Made by a program: the position numbers and the translations under genes
In this document: piece by piece, positions 1 through 12,491 of the stretch
Layout: every line of letters begins with the position of its first letter
How positions within the stretch are numbered: position 1 is the first letter of the stretch
Assembly: GCA_017979445.1 (NCBI GenBank)
Contig: CM030711.1
Span: forward strand, 16,198,922 to 16,262,921
Direction of reading: 5' to 3'
Source: Akebia trifoliata
Lineage: Eukaryota > Streptophyta > Magnoliopsida > Ranunculales > Lardizabalaceae
Length of the DNA: 64,000 nt
Notes under the pieces: generated by a model
What the model was told of the DNA's origin: nothing
Databases searched by the model: none
The model's input: the letters and a program-made list of their open reading frames with translations, nothing else

Positions 1-1921
1 CACACTAAATTCTTTCACAAAGTGGCAAATTTTCATTTAAGTAACTTGATTTCTAAGCTTTCAATCAATGGGATTTTGGTGGAAGGAGAGGAGGAGATTA
101 GGGAAGGGGTTGTGGGTTATTATATGGAGTTGTATAGGGAAAGGGAATCCAAACATCCTCGTCCTGGTAACCACAAAAATTCTATGGATTAATGTGCTAT
201 TGCAACAGATTTTAGCGGTGGATAAAGAAATTTACAACTATTGCCCCCACAAAAAAAATTTCCACTCTTAGATGCCCCACAACTATTTTTTTCACTCTTA
301 ATTATCCCCACAAATTTTTTTCTACTCTTGGCTGCACCCACATGAGCAAAATCCTGGTTCCGCCCTTGCTGATAACTTGGATTTTCACCCCCTTAATTAG
401 GAGGACAAGGTGTGGCTGGAGAGACCAATTGGGGAGGATGAGGTAAGAGTCGTGGTTTGTTCTATGAGTGAGGATAGGGCCCCTAGGCTGGATGGGTTTA
501 CCATGGTTTTTTTCAAACATTGTTGGGATATTAGTTCGAAAGACTTAATGAAGATGTTTGAAGAATTGCAAGAGAAAAATTGTTTGGACAATGGGTTGAA
601 TAGTACCTTTGTGGCTTTGATTCCTAAGAGAACGGGGTCAGATGACTTAGGATACTTTAGACCCATTAGTTTGATTGGTTCGGTGTATAAAATCATTTCT
701 CGGGTGTTGGCTTCTAGATTGAAAGAGGTGTTGAAAATTTTAATTGGATCTGAATAAGGGGCCTTTATTAAATGGAGACAGATTTTAGATGGAGTATTGA
801 TAGCTAATGAATGTCTTGACTCGAGATCGAAAGAAAAAAAGACCGGATTGGTAGGAAAAATCGATTTGCAAAAAGTTTACGATCATATGAGTTGGGAGCA
901 TATGGAGTATATGTTGGTAAGATAGGTTTTGGGTCAAAGTGGATAGGGTAGATTATGACGTGCACAACTACGGCCTCCTTCTCTATTCTTATAAACGGTA
1001 GTCTGGCAGGTTTCTTTAGAGGCACGAAGGCCTTGAGACAGGGGGATCCCTTATCCCCGTTTTTATTTCTTATTGTGGCTGAGGCTCTAGGTAAACTTTT
1101 CGAAAGGGTAGTAGATTTAAGGAAGTTATCGGGTTTTGGGGTGAACAATGAAGGATCGTTAATATCTCAGCTTCAATTTGCAGATGATACCTTGGTGTTC
1201 TTAGATCACTCAAAAGAGCAAGTGTGTATTTTGCGAGTGCTATTGTATTGTTTTGAAGCAGTCTTCGATTTGCACATAAACTTGAAAAAAAACAAGTTGT
1301 TTGGGTTGGGAAACGTTTTTGATCTTCTTATGTTGGCAGCCATGTTAAGCTGATCCTCTGGCACTCTTCCTTCTTACTTAAGCTTACCGTTAGGGCTCCC
1401 TTACAATAGCAAGAGTATCTAGGAAGGGATAGTGGAGAGATTGGAAAAGAAGCTGAGCATATGGAAGGCGAGATACCTTTCAAAAGGAGGAAAGGTAACT
1501 CTGATTAAGAGTATTTTGACCAATATTCCGCAGAGATTAAGTTGGAGGCCTAATGAAGAATTTCCCATGGAATGATAAGAATGGAGGAAGAAGGTACCAC
1601 TTGATAAATTAGAAGTTGAGTTGTACTCCAAAAAAAAATAGAGGATTGGAGATCAGAGGTCTAAGGCTTTCCCATAGAGATATGTTGGGAAATTGGTTGT
1701 GGAGGTTTGGGGAGGAAAAAAGTAGTTTGTGGAAGAGAGTTGTGCATGGTAAGTACGATGAGAAGAGATTTGGTTGGTACAGTGGTGAGGTCTCAAGTAT
1801 GTATGGTTGTAATGTGTGGAAAGGGATTCTCAAGGTTGTCAACCAATTTGATAGATGAATCACTTATAAAGTGGGGTTAGGAGATAGAGTTAGTTTTTGA
1901 GAGGATAGATGGTGTGGTATC
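1..1921 (+). pseudogene. LINE A, 5' part: decayed L1-type ORF2 (reverse transcriptase)
   Basis: This is a broken copy of the ORF2 of a plant L1 LINE and aligns throughout with the better preserved LINE C (about 19430-21185). It starts inside ORF2, between endonuclease and reverse transcriptase, so its 5' end lies outside the window or was never made. RT pieces are readable in several frames: the PDGF-like and RPISLIGSVYKIIS blocks (about 410-757), then the QGDPLSPFLFLI and FADDTLVFLD catalytic blocks (about 955-1353). Frameshifts and stops separate the pieces, for example a TAA at about 755 where LINE C reads through. About 200 bp (roughly 170-375) have no match in LINE C and contain short degenerate repeats rich in CCCCACAA and TTTTTCTACTCTT, probably a small insertion. 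The copy stops at 1921 where Copia A is inserted and resumes at 7526. It is not functional. Confidence 0.9.
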
Positions 1922-2097
1922 TGAAGAATTGTAGAAAGATAATTATCAAGTCTCTTTGTGAGAGCTTGGTAGGAATTTATATTAGTAAACTAGTAAAAAG
2001 ACAAAAGTGCCCTTGTAAATCAGAAATAAATAAAAGCTAAATAAAAAATTATATACAAATAACAACTAGAGCTAAAATAATTAGATTATTTCCAATA
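1922..2097 (-). repeat. Copia A 3' LTR
   Basis: This is a direct repeat of 7351-7525, about 90% identical by eye, with small indels. Both copies contain the GAATTGTAGAAAGATAATT and AAAAGTGCCCTTA blocks. The divergence between the two LTRs agrees with an old insertion. Termini on the minus strand are TATTG...TTCA, slightly off the canonical TG...CA. Confidence 0.9.
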
Positions 2098-2099
2098 CT

Positions 2100-5000
2100 T
2101 CCCCTCAAGCTGAGGGAAATATATCAACTAAACCCAGCTTGACAAAGATAAGAATTAGTGATTGACGGACCAACAGACTTCGTAAACATGTTGGCAAGCT
2201 GATCTGAAGAAGGTATGAAGACTATCTAAAGATCACCAAATTGAATTTTCTCCCAGAGAAAGTGAATATCAACCTCAATATGCTTACTTCTTTCGTGAAG
2301 GATTGAATTAGAAGGCAGCATAATAGCAAACTTGTTGTCACAGAACAAAGTAGAAGAACCTAAGACAGGAAATCCCAACTCTGCCAATAAAAAACGGAGT
2401 CAAGTTAGCTCACATGTGTCAAGAGCCATAACATGATACTCAGCTTCAGTAGAAGAGAGAGAAACCACATTCTGTTTCTTACTTTTCAACGAGATAAGGT
2501 TATCACCATAGAAAAGTACAAAAATCAAAGGTAGATTTCCTATCTGTGAGAGAACCAACATAATTAGCATCTGTAAAACAAGACAAATGTAACTAAGTAG
2601 TGGAAGAGTAGAAAAGCCTAAGACCAGGACGCGACTTCAGGTAGCAAAGGATATGATAAATAACATCAAGGTGAGAAATACGCAGAGTATGCATGAACTG
2701 ACTGACCACACTAATCGCAAAGGACAAGTCCGGTCTAATATTAGTCAGATAAATCAGACGACCTACAAGTCTCTAATAAAAGAAGGATCTGATAAAAAAT
2801 CGCCAGAATCAGCATTAAGACGATTATTCTGATCCATAGGTGAGGAAACATGACAATAACCAAGCATCCCAGTATCCTGAAGAAGATCCAATGTGTATTC
2901 CATTGAGATAGCGAAATATCACGGCGAAAGCAGGTGACTTCTATCCCCAAGAAGTACTTGAGTGGACCCAAATCCTTAATCTCAAAAACACGACCCAATA
3001 GCACCTTAACTTTGTCAATCCACGGTGCATCATCCACATAGACCAAAATAATGGTGCAACGACCATCCACTCTTTGACGAACCAAGCAAGTATGATCTGA
3101 GTGACATCTAGAAAACTCCATAGATAAAATAACCTCAGAAAAAAAGTTGACACCAGACTCGGGGGGACTGCTTCAGGTCATATAAAGATTTAAGAAGGTG
3201 GCATACCTTCCCAGAATACTCTCCTTGAAGACGAAATCTTGGAGGAGGGTCCATATAAATAACCTCCGTCAAATCACCATTCAGAAAGGCGTTCTTCACA
3301 TCACGTTGGTGAAGTGGCCAAGAGTTACACATAGCTAAAGAGATAAGAAATCGAACAATAGAGAGTTTGGTGACAGGAGCAAACGTAACACCAAAATCTT
3401 TCCTTGGACTCTGTGTAAACCCATTAACAGTACCATCTGCAAGGTAGTTTACTATGAAGACCAATTTACAATCAACGGTTCGCTTCCCAGATGGGAGAGT
3501 AACAAGCTCACAGGTATTATTTTTCTACAAAGTATCCATCTCAGCAGTTATAACTTTAGTCCACTAAGGGTCTTGTAAAATCTTTGATACATACTGAGGA
3601 ACTCGAATAGAATCATTAGCTACAAGGTAGACTTGATAAGAGGAAGAGAGACCTTGATAGGAAACAAACTGAGTAATAAGATAGTCAGTAACACACCCTC
3701 ATTTATTTTGCGAAGGGCAATAAGTAAGTGAGAATAAAAAATGGAAGGGCTAAAAATATGTATATGTGTGGAGGTAGGAGATGATACACCTGAATCCAAA
3801 TTGGAGGTTAGCAAGGGTGTAGAGGGGCGAGGGCAACGAGAGTATACCTTAAGCGTTGGTGAAAATTGAGGAAAAATGGGAGATGGTAGCACTATAGGAG
3901 ACGGGTCCTGTAAAGTAGTTATGGCATGAAAGTATGGAACATTTTTAAAGAAAGTAACATCAAGACAGTGTATGATACAGTGAGAAATTGGATCATAACA
4001 CTAATATCCCTTAGACGTAGAGGAGTAATCCAAGAAAACGCATCGAATGACTTTGTTATCTAATTTGGTACGATTGGGTGTCCTGTCTTGAACAAGCACA
4101 TGCAACCAAATACTCGAGGTGTAATGGAAAAAAGTATACTATCAGGTTGAAGGACATGAAAAGGCACTTGTCCCTCTAAGGTGCGAATAGGGACGCGATT
4201 AATAAGATAAGCCACAATGAGGACTATCATATTCCAATATGCGTTAGGAACATGCATTCCTCGGAGAAGACATTGAACAATGTTCATGAGATAGCAATTC
4301 TTACGTTCCACCACCCCGTTGTACTCATGAGTATAAGGACAAGTCAATTGGTGAAGCAAACCATGTTCATGAGGATAGGAGCGAATCTCATTAGATATAT
4401 ATTCTACCTTATTATCAGATCGAAGAGATTTAACAGTAATATTGTATTGAGTTTGAATCATTTTTAAAAAATTGACAAAAATAGGAAACACCTCAGAACG
4501 AAAACACATCAGATAAATCCAAGTACAACGAGAATAGTTATCAATAAATGTAACATAATATCTATGACCATTAAAAGCAGTAATAGGGAAAAGCCCCCAC
4601 ACATCAGAATGAATTAAATCAAATATTTTATTAACTCAATGCATACGAAGAATATAAGAAGTACGTGTGTTTAAAAAGTTCACACATAGAGCACTGAAAT
4701 TTGTGTCCACTACAAGTAATTTTTAAAGTAGAAAATAAATGACATAAGTGCTGAAAATTGGCATATCCTAAGCGAACATGCCATAAATCTAAAGTCTGAA
4801 AAGAAAACGTATGACTCCCAAAGGAAGGAAGCACAGAAGTCAGAACAATAGTAGACTGAGATCCAAACAAGTACAATCCATCCCTCTCATACCCCTTATC
4901 AAAAATCCTCCTCGAAGTCAGGTCCTGAAAAATGCAGTGAGTAGGAAAAAAGGTAACTGAGCAATTTAGTGATCTAGTAATACTACTCACAGACACAAGA

Positions 5001-6360
5001 TTAAGAAATAGATGAGGGACATGAAGCACAGAGTCTAGTGAAATCTTAGAAGATAAATGGATGGTACCCTTGCTATGGATAAGTGTAAAAGATCCATCAG
5101 CAAGGCGAATCTCCTTATGAATGGTAGGAAAAGTAGAAGAGGTAAAATGACTAGATTCATCGGTCATGTGATCAAAGGCACCAGAATCAATAACCCATAT
5201 CAGTTGAGTAAAGCCAAACTGAGTGACATGGAAAGCAGAGGATGTACCTAAAAGTGCAGTAATTGAGGCCGCTGTCGAGGAGGGGTGAGTGTGAGCATGA
5301 ATTTGATCCTGAACAATAGTGGCAATCCGAGTCTGTAGCTGTTGCAAATCAATTGTGCTAGGTGAGGAAGGATGATCAGTGAGAGAAATGGATGATGACT
5401 CCATTGTAGCGGCACAAGGAGCAAACTATCCCAAAGATAAAGTAGACAAAGATCATAGTATCAAATGCGGATAAAGCTGAAAGCAACGGACCTTCTCATG
5501 ACCAGTTTTTCCACAATGACTACAAGTAAGGCCATTCTTTTTACTACAACCACGGCTGTCACGATCACAACTCCTGGATCCCGAGATCTAAAAGTCGGAG
5601 AAACTAGAGTTGGTTGTTATGACCATTTGATCTATAGCAAGAGTAGAAAGAATATCAGGTGCCTGAGTCTAAAATGAAACAATATGACGACAACGCTCAT
5701 CACTGTTAATGATCACAAATATCTCAAATAAAAGAGGTAAATGAGTGGTATTAAGGATTTGAGTTCGAAGTACTTCAAGTTCAGGACGTAAACCCATAAG
5801 AAACTGATATGTCTACTGTTGAGCAATCCTCTTAACCACAAATCCGACTGCTTCTAAAAATAGCTCAACCATAGACTCATAATGAGAGAACTCCTCCGCC
5901 AATAGGACTAGAAAAATCCAAAATAATCAGCTATACTCTATGCTCTTAGGTAACCTGGGTAATATCTAGATAAAGCTCATAAATCTTCGAGTCATTCCTA
6001 GTGTGAGCATATGTCTGAGTGAGGACTAACCACAAAGACGGAAAAGTTTCGTGATACAAAAACATTGCATAGATCCGCGGCTCTATTGAATTAAATAGCC
6101 ATCCAAGAATAATGTAGTTATTGATCTCCCATTGTTCAAATTTAAGATCAGTGAGAGGTGGTTTAGTAACGGTGCCCAAAAGCCATCCAGATTTACCTCT
6201 ACTACCCAAATAAAGTCGCACAGACTGAGACCAGGACTGAAAATTCCGACCATCTAATAGGGCATTGGTTATACACTGGACTTAGGAATTTGCCCCAAGA
6301 GTTGTGTTAGAATCCTTAGTCTCTTGAGTTGTCATCATAGCGCACTATAAACAATAAAAC
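2100..6360 (-). pseudogene. Copia A polyprotein remnants (gag-PR-INT-RT-RH)
   Basis: The minus strand carries, from 5' to 3', these remnants: gag (about 6221-5946); a CCHC zinc knuckle reading CSHCGKTGHEKVRC at about 5540-5470; protease with DSGAFDHM and the GAG-pre-integrase segment (5404-4631); integrase with RSDNKVEY and NGVVERKN (4602-4060); RT with DVKNAFLNGDL (3464-3135) and YVDD (about 3048-3037, segment 3121-2741); and RNase H with CDNKFAIML and ERSKHIEVDIHF (about 2340-2230). Each stretch is in a different frame or separated by stops. This order is diagnostic of Ty1/copia. The element cannot encode a working polyprotein. Confidence 0.9.
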
Positions 6361-6429
6361 TTTGGATTGAAGGGAAATCTCTCGTAGTATTAATCCAAGG
6401 TGGAAAAAACCACAGGTAGAAGGGGCAAC

Positions 6430-6930
6430 AGCGCTGTTGCAGATCTCTTAGTAGTCCAAACAACAGTCCTACTACTATCACAGGTCTTCAGAGGGTCCAA
6501 CAAATCTATCGCAACACATAGATAATAGTCATGTTGCTATCGACAACCTATACAATAGTTAGAAGCAGACCAAATAGCAAGTCAGTAGTCTCCAAATAGC
6601 AAGTCAGCAGTTCTACTGTGGTCGCAAATCCTCAGAGGGTCCAACAAATTTGTCGCAAGCCCTCACAAGCAGTTCTACTGCTGTCACAATTCTTCACAAT
6701 GTCCAATAGACTTGTCGCAAGCCTTCACAAGTGGTCGTACTACTGTCACAACTCTTCACAAGGTCCAACAGACCTATCGAACTCTTCACAAGGTCCAATA
6801 GACCTGTCGCAAGTCCTCACAAGCAGTCCTACTGCTGTTGCAACCCTTCATAAGGTCCAACAGACCTGTCACAAGCCCTCACAAGTTCTAACAGACCTGT
6901 CGCAACTCTCAAACAACAGTTATGCTTTTC
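6430..6930. repeat. Degenerate tandem repeats in Copia A leader
   Basis: Variants of CACAAGCAGTTCTACTGCTG, CTCTTCACAAGGTCCAACAGA and CCTGTCGCAAG recur about every 55-65 bp through this stretch, at least seven times and with deletions. It lies between the primer binding site and gag of Copia A, in the untranslated leader. The repeats leave a plus-strand frame open (6618-6977), but it is antisense to the element and I do not regard it as a gene. Confidence 0.75.
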
Positions 6931-7350
6931 TCGCAGGTATCCCCAACCCACAAAAACTTATCGCAAGTAGTAGGTAACACACTAGCACTCCTATAGGCTA
7001 TTCGTAGGCAGAAACCATAATGCGGGTAAAAAATCAACTCAATACACCTATGAAACATAGAAACCCTATTGTATGGTAGAAGCATAACTCAGAAAATATT
7101 ATCTCAGCATGTGAAAATTTTGATAAAATCCCCATCGCAACATGTGATCAAGGGAAGATGAGAAAAAAGAAAAAAAATCCCGAAAGGGAGACCTTCTAAC
7201 GAAGTTCCTGCAAGATTATTAGGTCTAAAAAATCTAGGGTTGTTGATGGAGGGAGGAAGAAGAAAAGAAAATGAGAGGAGACTTCAAGATCCCACAAACC
7301 AAATAGGGGAACCCAAAAGGGGTCAATGGGTCCTCTAGGCTCTGATACCA

Positions 7351-7525
7351 AGAAGAATTGTAGAAAGATAATTGTCAAGTCTCTTTGTAAGAGCTTGGCA
7401 GGAATTTATATTAGTAAAATAGTAAAAAAACAAAAGTGCCCTTACAAATCAGAAATAAACAAAAGCTAAATAAAAGTTATATCTAAATAACAACTAGAAC
7501 TAAAATAACTAAATTATTTTCAATA
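7351..7525 (-). repeat. Copia A 5' LTR
   Basis: This is the direct repeat of 1922-2097. It is the 5' LTR in the element's minus-strand orientation, because the tRNA-Met primer binding site adjoins it at 7339-7350. Confidence 0.9.
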
Positions 7526-8465
7526 GTATCTTGCCTCTGTCAACTCAATAACCATCTTTGTACGTTTATTCTTTGAAAAAGAATTGCTCGATTCAGCAAT
7601 GTCTAATTCATAATGGCATCACCATTACTTGGGATTTGGGATTTAGGAGGAATTTCAATGATTGGGAAATAACAGAAGTAACATCTTTTCTTGATCTCTT
7701 GAATTCTGCTCAGATTAATGAGAACGATCAGGACAAAAGGGAATGGTTTGTAGCACAAGACAAGATATTCTCAATTCGTTCATTTTATAAACTTCCTATT
7801 CCTTTGTTTCATAACTTTTTCTCAAAATCTACTGTTTGGAGTGCTCTTATCCTATCCAAGATTTCATTTTTTGTGTGATTAGCTTCCTTAGGGGAGATTC
7901 TTACGTTGGATAACTTGATAAGACGTGATTCGATTACTCGAAACGTTTGCCCTCAAAGCTTTAGTGATGCGGAGTCAAATAATAACACATTAATTCATTG
8001 TTCCTTTTCTTTGGGTATTTGGACCATGTTTCTCTCCCTTTTTCTAGTGGAATGGGTTCTTCCTCAATTTCTTCTCGCTTTTGGAAGGGTGGACTTTTAA
8101 CATTTTTTCTCTTCAAAAAAGATACCTTTGGGCTATCCTTCCTTTAGTTATTTCCGGGGGTCTTTGGATAGAGAGAAAACAATAGGGTGTTTCAGGGCAA
8201 GGAAAATTCGCCTCATGCTGTGTATCTGGAGATTTTGGGTTTACTGTGCTTTTGGTTGAAATTAAGCAAGGACTTTTTGGGGGTCTCCTTCAACTGCTTT
8301 GTATTCAGATGGGATCTTTTGTGTTACCCTAAGCGTTTTTGTTTGTTTGTTGGATTTGTTTTTTTTTTTTTTTTTCCTTTGTTTTCTTTGGGGGTTACCT
8401 CAACTGCCTGCATTTGTAAATTCTTTTCTTGTCCCTCAATATATCTTTACACTCATAAAAAATGT
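7526..8465 (+). pseudogene. LINE A, 3' part: ORF2 C-terminus and 3' UTR
   Basis: This continues LINE A after the Copia A insertion and aligns with LINE C at about 21186-22090. The reading KKNCSIQQCL, LGFRRNFNDWE and DNLIRRDSIT matches the C-terminal region before the zf-RVT domain. The zf-RVT itself has lost a cysteine (CPQSFSD where LINE C has CPLCMCD). A stop at about 7876 and later frameshifts break the frame. The 3' UTR contains a T-rich stretch (about 8358-8376) and ends near a short A tract at 8457-8462; the exact end and a target duplication could not be fixed. Confidence 0.85.
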
Positions 8466-9745
8466 GTACATGAGCTTGTCAAATTACTACATTATTCCAT
8501 ATTTTTGTATGTAACATCAAGATAAGTATTTAAAGAATGTCTGTTCAGATGAAATGAAGTCATACATGTTTGTCCATGTATTAGGCTTTTGGGAAATCCA
8601 TGTGTTTGACATCTCATGCCCATGTTGAACACTAAAATACATGTCCAAATTGTTATGTAATATCGTACGTGTCAGCAAAGAGATCAAGCATCGGCTAAGT
8701 GTACATAAGACATTTAAGACCAATTCACAAATCCTAGGTGGAGTAAGCATTTATCAAGTCCGACAATGAGTGAGCCTAACCAAGAGCCTCACTCTGAGCC
8801 CATGGTGCATCTTTATCTGACCTCAGTTCATCTAGGAGACCACCCTCCTTTCTTAGCTAACAAATTTTCTATCAAAGGCATTCGGTAATTACCCAACTCT
8901 CTTCGTTGGAAGTTAAAGTTTGCTAAAATAAAAAAGTGAGTATTTGTTGAGGGGTCCTTTTACTATTTTCAAGAATTTAATAACAAGTAGCTTGTGCGCT
9001 CCATTGGGCTGGATTCGAGAGCAGTGCTCTAGCCATATTTCAAACTTCTTCCACTGAAGTTCGCCCAATGTTGAAGTATGTGTGTGGTCCCATATCAATT
9101 CCTAACTAACTTCACCGCTGCAATTGTCGTACGAGATACTTTCTCTAATGGTTCCCAACCATATTTTCCCACAATGTTTTCATCTATTTAGCAACTATTC
9201 ACATTGGATTTATCTAGTAGATACATTTTTTTTTTCCATTTTCCTTATAGAAATGTTGTTGAATGGAATTCTATTGGGTTACCCAACTTTGTAAATGGGG
9301 GAACAGAGAAAATAGGGTTATAACGTTTGATAGTGCTGGTTTGAATTTTCTTGCGGCCTAATTTTAGATCTATCATTGTTGTTCCTTCAAAGCATGGATC
9401 TGATTGTAATCCAAATCTTGACTACATCAATTCCCATGCTAATATGCTATCCACACACAATTTCATGCCAAAAGTACAACAACATTTCTTAACACCTAAC
9501 ACTTCAAACTATATAATCAAGAAGTTTTTTAGTATTGTGCTTTAGTACCAGTTTCAGAAGTTCAACCCATCCTTGCACATTGTTCACATCCAGTCATCAG
9601 CCATCCCACATGAAAGTTTCACAAGACTTCCTAGAATAAGGCGTTGAACTACATTTATAGTTTGTGATTTAGTCATCCTAAGTTGTTTATCTCATAGTAA
9701 AGGTTGGAACTTAATAATGCAAGTTGTATGCAATCACAATTCAAA
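8466..9745. other. Non-coding spacer, nothing recognised
   Basis: The stretch is AT-rich with only short random frames. I saw no domain, terminal repeat or RNA gene. It separates LINE A from LINE B. Confidence 0.6.
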
Positions 9746-9746
9746 A

Positions 9747-10742
9747 TTATTATTATTTTTTTTTGATAAGTATAAAATATATTGAATAAAGGAGAGGAAC
9801 AAAATACAATAAGAGAAGGCCGAGGTAGCCCCTCAAAGAAAGGCAAAAACGAACGAAAAAATTTCTAAACATCAATGATTACACAAGGAATTCCATTTAA
9901 AAACAAAGTCATCGAAAGTAGTTCCCGCAAACTCTATGTTCAGATTTGACCAAAGGTATAACAATCCAAGATCTCCAAGAAAATGCCATGAGAGTTTCTC
10001 GCTTTACTTTTGAACACCCCGTTATTTTTCTCGTTACGCAACCCCCAAGCAATATTCGAGGGAAGCATAGCCCAGAGGTATCTTTTTTTGGAGGAAAAAG
10101 CAGTATTGTCCCATTCTACCAACAACAACAAGAACTTCCGAGGTAAGACCCAGTTAATACGAAAAAGTCCAAGGAATCCAAATATCATGAGAAAATGAGC
10201 AGTGAATCAAAATATGATCAACCGATTCCCCATCCCTTAATCAAAGGGGACAGCAGTTGGGAGTGATCCAACCCCGTGCAATCAAATTGTCCATTGTAAG
10301 AATCCTCCTTAAGGAAGCCAACCAAATAAAAAAGGAGATTTTAGAAGGAACTAACTTGGACCAAATGATGGACTCCGAGAAGGATTGCTCAGCGAAAGGG
10401 ATTAGCCATTTTTGGAAAGAACGAACAAAGAATCTCAAATCCTTCGCCTTCGTCCATTCCCACTTATCCTGATCACTTTCGTTGAGATGAAAAGAATACG
10501 AGAGATCAAAGAAAGATGTCACCTCTGTTAGCTCTTAATCATTAAGGTTTCTCCTGAACCCCAAATCCCAAGTAGAAATGGAATCGTTGCGAATCAAACA
10601 CTGTTAGATCGAGCAGTTCTTCAGAGAACAAGCGTACAAAAACGGAAATTAAGTTGCCAGAGACGATGTGCCACACCAAATATCTTCCCAGAATCTAATT
10701 TTGTCCCCCGTGCCCGCTCTTGAATCTAATCCCACTCAACTC
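9747..10742 (-). pseudogene. LINE B, 3' part: ORF2 C-terminus and 3' tail
   Basis: This is a minus-strand LINE fragment ending in a T-rich run at 9747-9765, which is the poly(A) tail of the minus-strand element. Read on the minus strand it gives QDKWEWTKAKDLRF, KLVPSKISFFIWLASL and DNLIARGWITPNCCPL (10522-10241), then KKRYLWAMLPSNIAWGL (10188-9940). These are clear relatives of the LINE C C-terminus, but from a different subfamily judging by the protein divergence. One stop and a frameshift separate the two frames. At 10742 its match to LINE C breaks at a point equivalent to about 21119 of LINE C. The missing upstream part is found at 22093-22790, so this is one element split by LINE C. Confidence 0.88.
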
Positions 10743-12491
10743 TAATAAAGAGGCTACAGTCTCGTCAGGAGAGGAGAAGAGCCATGGTTACGAGGTTAAG
10801 CAAGCTTTCAACAATGGTATAATATTCGGCAAGTGGAGATGGGCATTTATATGCAGGTCGAGGTCACTGGAAGCAGATTGGGAGGAGTTCTTTTCCGAGA
10901 TAAAACTTTTCCTTTCTAAGCCTGAGAAACTGAAATTGTTCGAATGGAAACCATGCACTCGGATATTGATGATGGATAACAAAGCAGAATTTCAGTAGTT
11001 GAACTTAAGGAGAGTAGTTTTAGTAGGTAGTGATTCATTTGATTTGCGACCTTGGTACGCGGATTGTAATGCCATAGAACCAGCCTGGAACGAAAAGGGG
11101 ACTTGGGTGTTTATAAGCGGCTTGCCGTTCCATTTATGGATTTCGGATACGTTTCGAAAGATAGGCGCTCAGCTAGGCGGTCTTTTGGAGGTGGACCCTA
11201 ACACTCTACGTTGTGCGAGATTGAATAGAGCGAAGCTTAAAGTTGATTGTTGTCCATGGAAGTTGCCTAGAGGCTTACATCTATGGATGGACGGTTTCAA
11301 GTATAAGCTAGGCGTGGAGTTGGTAGGAGATGTAGTTCAGCAGTTGGATATCGGAGAAGGAGTGGGGAAAGAAGAAGCTATTGAGGTTAGAACCTTATCT
11401 GGAGCGAGAACTCAGGTCATAGTCGAGGAACCACAGCAAGAAGTAGATGTGCTTAGCTTGGAGAAGAAGACATCTGGTAATAGCAACATTGGCCGGGTAG
11501 AATCAAATTTAGTTAGAGGTTGCGTGCGAAAGGAAAAAAATTTCAAAATCAAGCAGCGCTCAGGGACACGTGTAGCACGATATGGCAAGCTGCAGCCATG
11601 TTGTCTGATCACTAAAGATGCGCGTACGGCGTATTTATTACGACAAGCAGCTCGTAACCTAGCCTATAAGAGGTGGCTGCGTAAGTATGGGATGGTGGAG
11701 CGTAAACAGGCCTATGTATTGGGTATCGGGCCGAAGCTGGTAGAGGCCCAGAGCGATGACGTTGGGCTTAATCCAGTTAGAACTGGTTACACGGTTTGTA
11801 GTGGGCTGGGCTGCGTAGGTTCAGTAGTCACGAATGCAGACCATGCTGGGAAGATGGTGGGCAAGTCTAGAAGGGCCTTGATTCGTAGAGGCCCACTTAA
11901 AAAGAGGACTGGACTTAAGTTAAATCAGGCCCGTGGACGCGTTTATAGACTCATTGAATTTTTGAAGTGTTTTGAGAGGAAAGTGCTGAAGCAGTTAACA
12001 CAGTCAACAGTTTCTGTTCTTTCAGAACAGGAAGAGAGAAATTCAGAAAAGAACTTGGAACAAGAGGCATGGATGGGATTTGACGTAGGTGAAATTGCAT
12101 CTATAGCTGGCGAGGCACATAGTGACGCAGAGATAGAGAGTAGAGGGATTGGGCAGTACTCAGTTTATGAAGAGGATGTAGAGACAGGGAAAAGCTTGGA
12201 GGGATGTAGCGTACCAGATCAAAGGGATATGCAGGCTGATGTTTGCAACGATGTTTTTACTAGGACGGAGGTTTATGTTAAGCGAACATCTCACACAGGT
12301 AAATCTAAGATTGTTGGAAGGGATGCTGCAGAGAAGGTTGGGGAAGGGCAGACGACAACTTGGTTGCAGTCCAATAGTGGGATTCACGATAGCTATATCA
12401 ATGAGGTAGCGGACCCAGGTTTGGAAACTAATAGAGAGATGAGAAGACAGAACAAGAATCAGATGATTGCGACAGATTTGGAAGATATAAC
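10743..12491 (+). pseudogene. LINE C ORF1, first part (DUF4283 nucleic-acid-binding protein)
   Basis: This is the first part of the ORF1 of a plant L1 LINE. The N-terminal stretch includes FNNGIIFGKWRWAF (about 10805-10850). The following GTWVFISGLPFHLW (about 11100-11140) is the hallmark of the DUF4283 domain, an RNA/nucleic-acid-binding fold typical of plant LINE ORF1p. An in-frame TAG at 10996-10998 breaks the frame just upstream of LNLRRVV. The rest of the protein is a long, charged, low-complexity region rich in Glu, Lys and Arg. At 12491 the frame runs into the LTR of Copia B. Copia B plus its duplicated site is 4826 bp, so the frame resumes on the far side in the phase expected for one original ORF. 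The exact 5' end of the LINE was placed only by the end of similarity to LINE B. Confidence 0.85.

Larger units (their letters stand above)
1922..7525 (-). mobile_element. Copia A: full-length but decayed Ty1/copia retrotransposon
   Basis: This 5.6-kb LTR element has short (~175 bp) direct LTRs at 1922-2097 and 7351-7525. A 5-bp target duplication GTATC lies at 1917-1921 and 7526-7530. Reading on the minus strand, the primer binding site at 7339-7350 reads TGGTATCAGAGC, complementary to initiator tRNA-Met, and a purine tract lies next to the 3' LTR at about 2098-2116. The domain order gag, protease, integrase, RT, RNase H is that of copia. The element sits inside LINE A, and LINE A reads continuously once the element and one copy of GTATC are removed, so Copia A is the younger of the two. 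The coding region is broken in many places. Confidence 0.93.

Noticed and set aside
6430..6930. CRISPR-like array
   Set aside because: Units and spacers are equally degenerate and the context is a plant retrotransposon leader.
6618..6977. 119-codon frame in the Copia A leader
   Set aside because: It is antisense to the element and held open by tandem repeats.
10735..10760. Twin-priming inversion creating the head-to-head LINE B / LINE C junction
   Set aside because: LINE B continues on the far side of LINE C at 22093, so nesting explains the junction and the two belong to different subfamilies.
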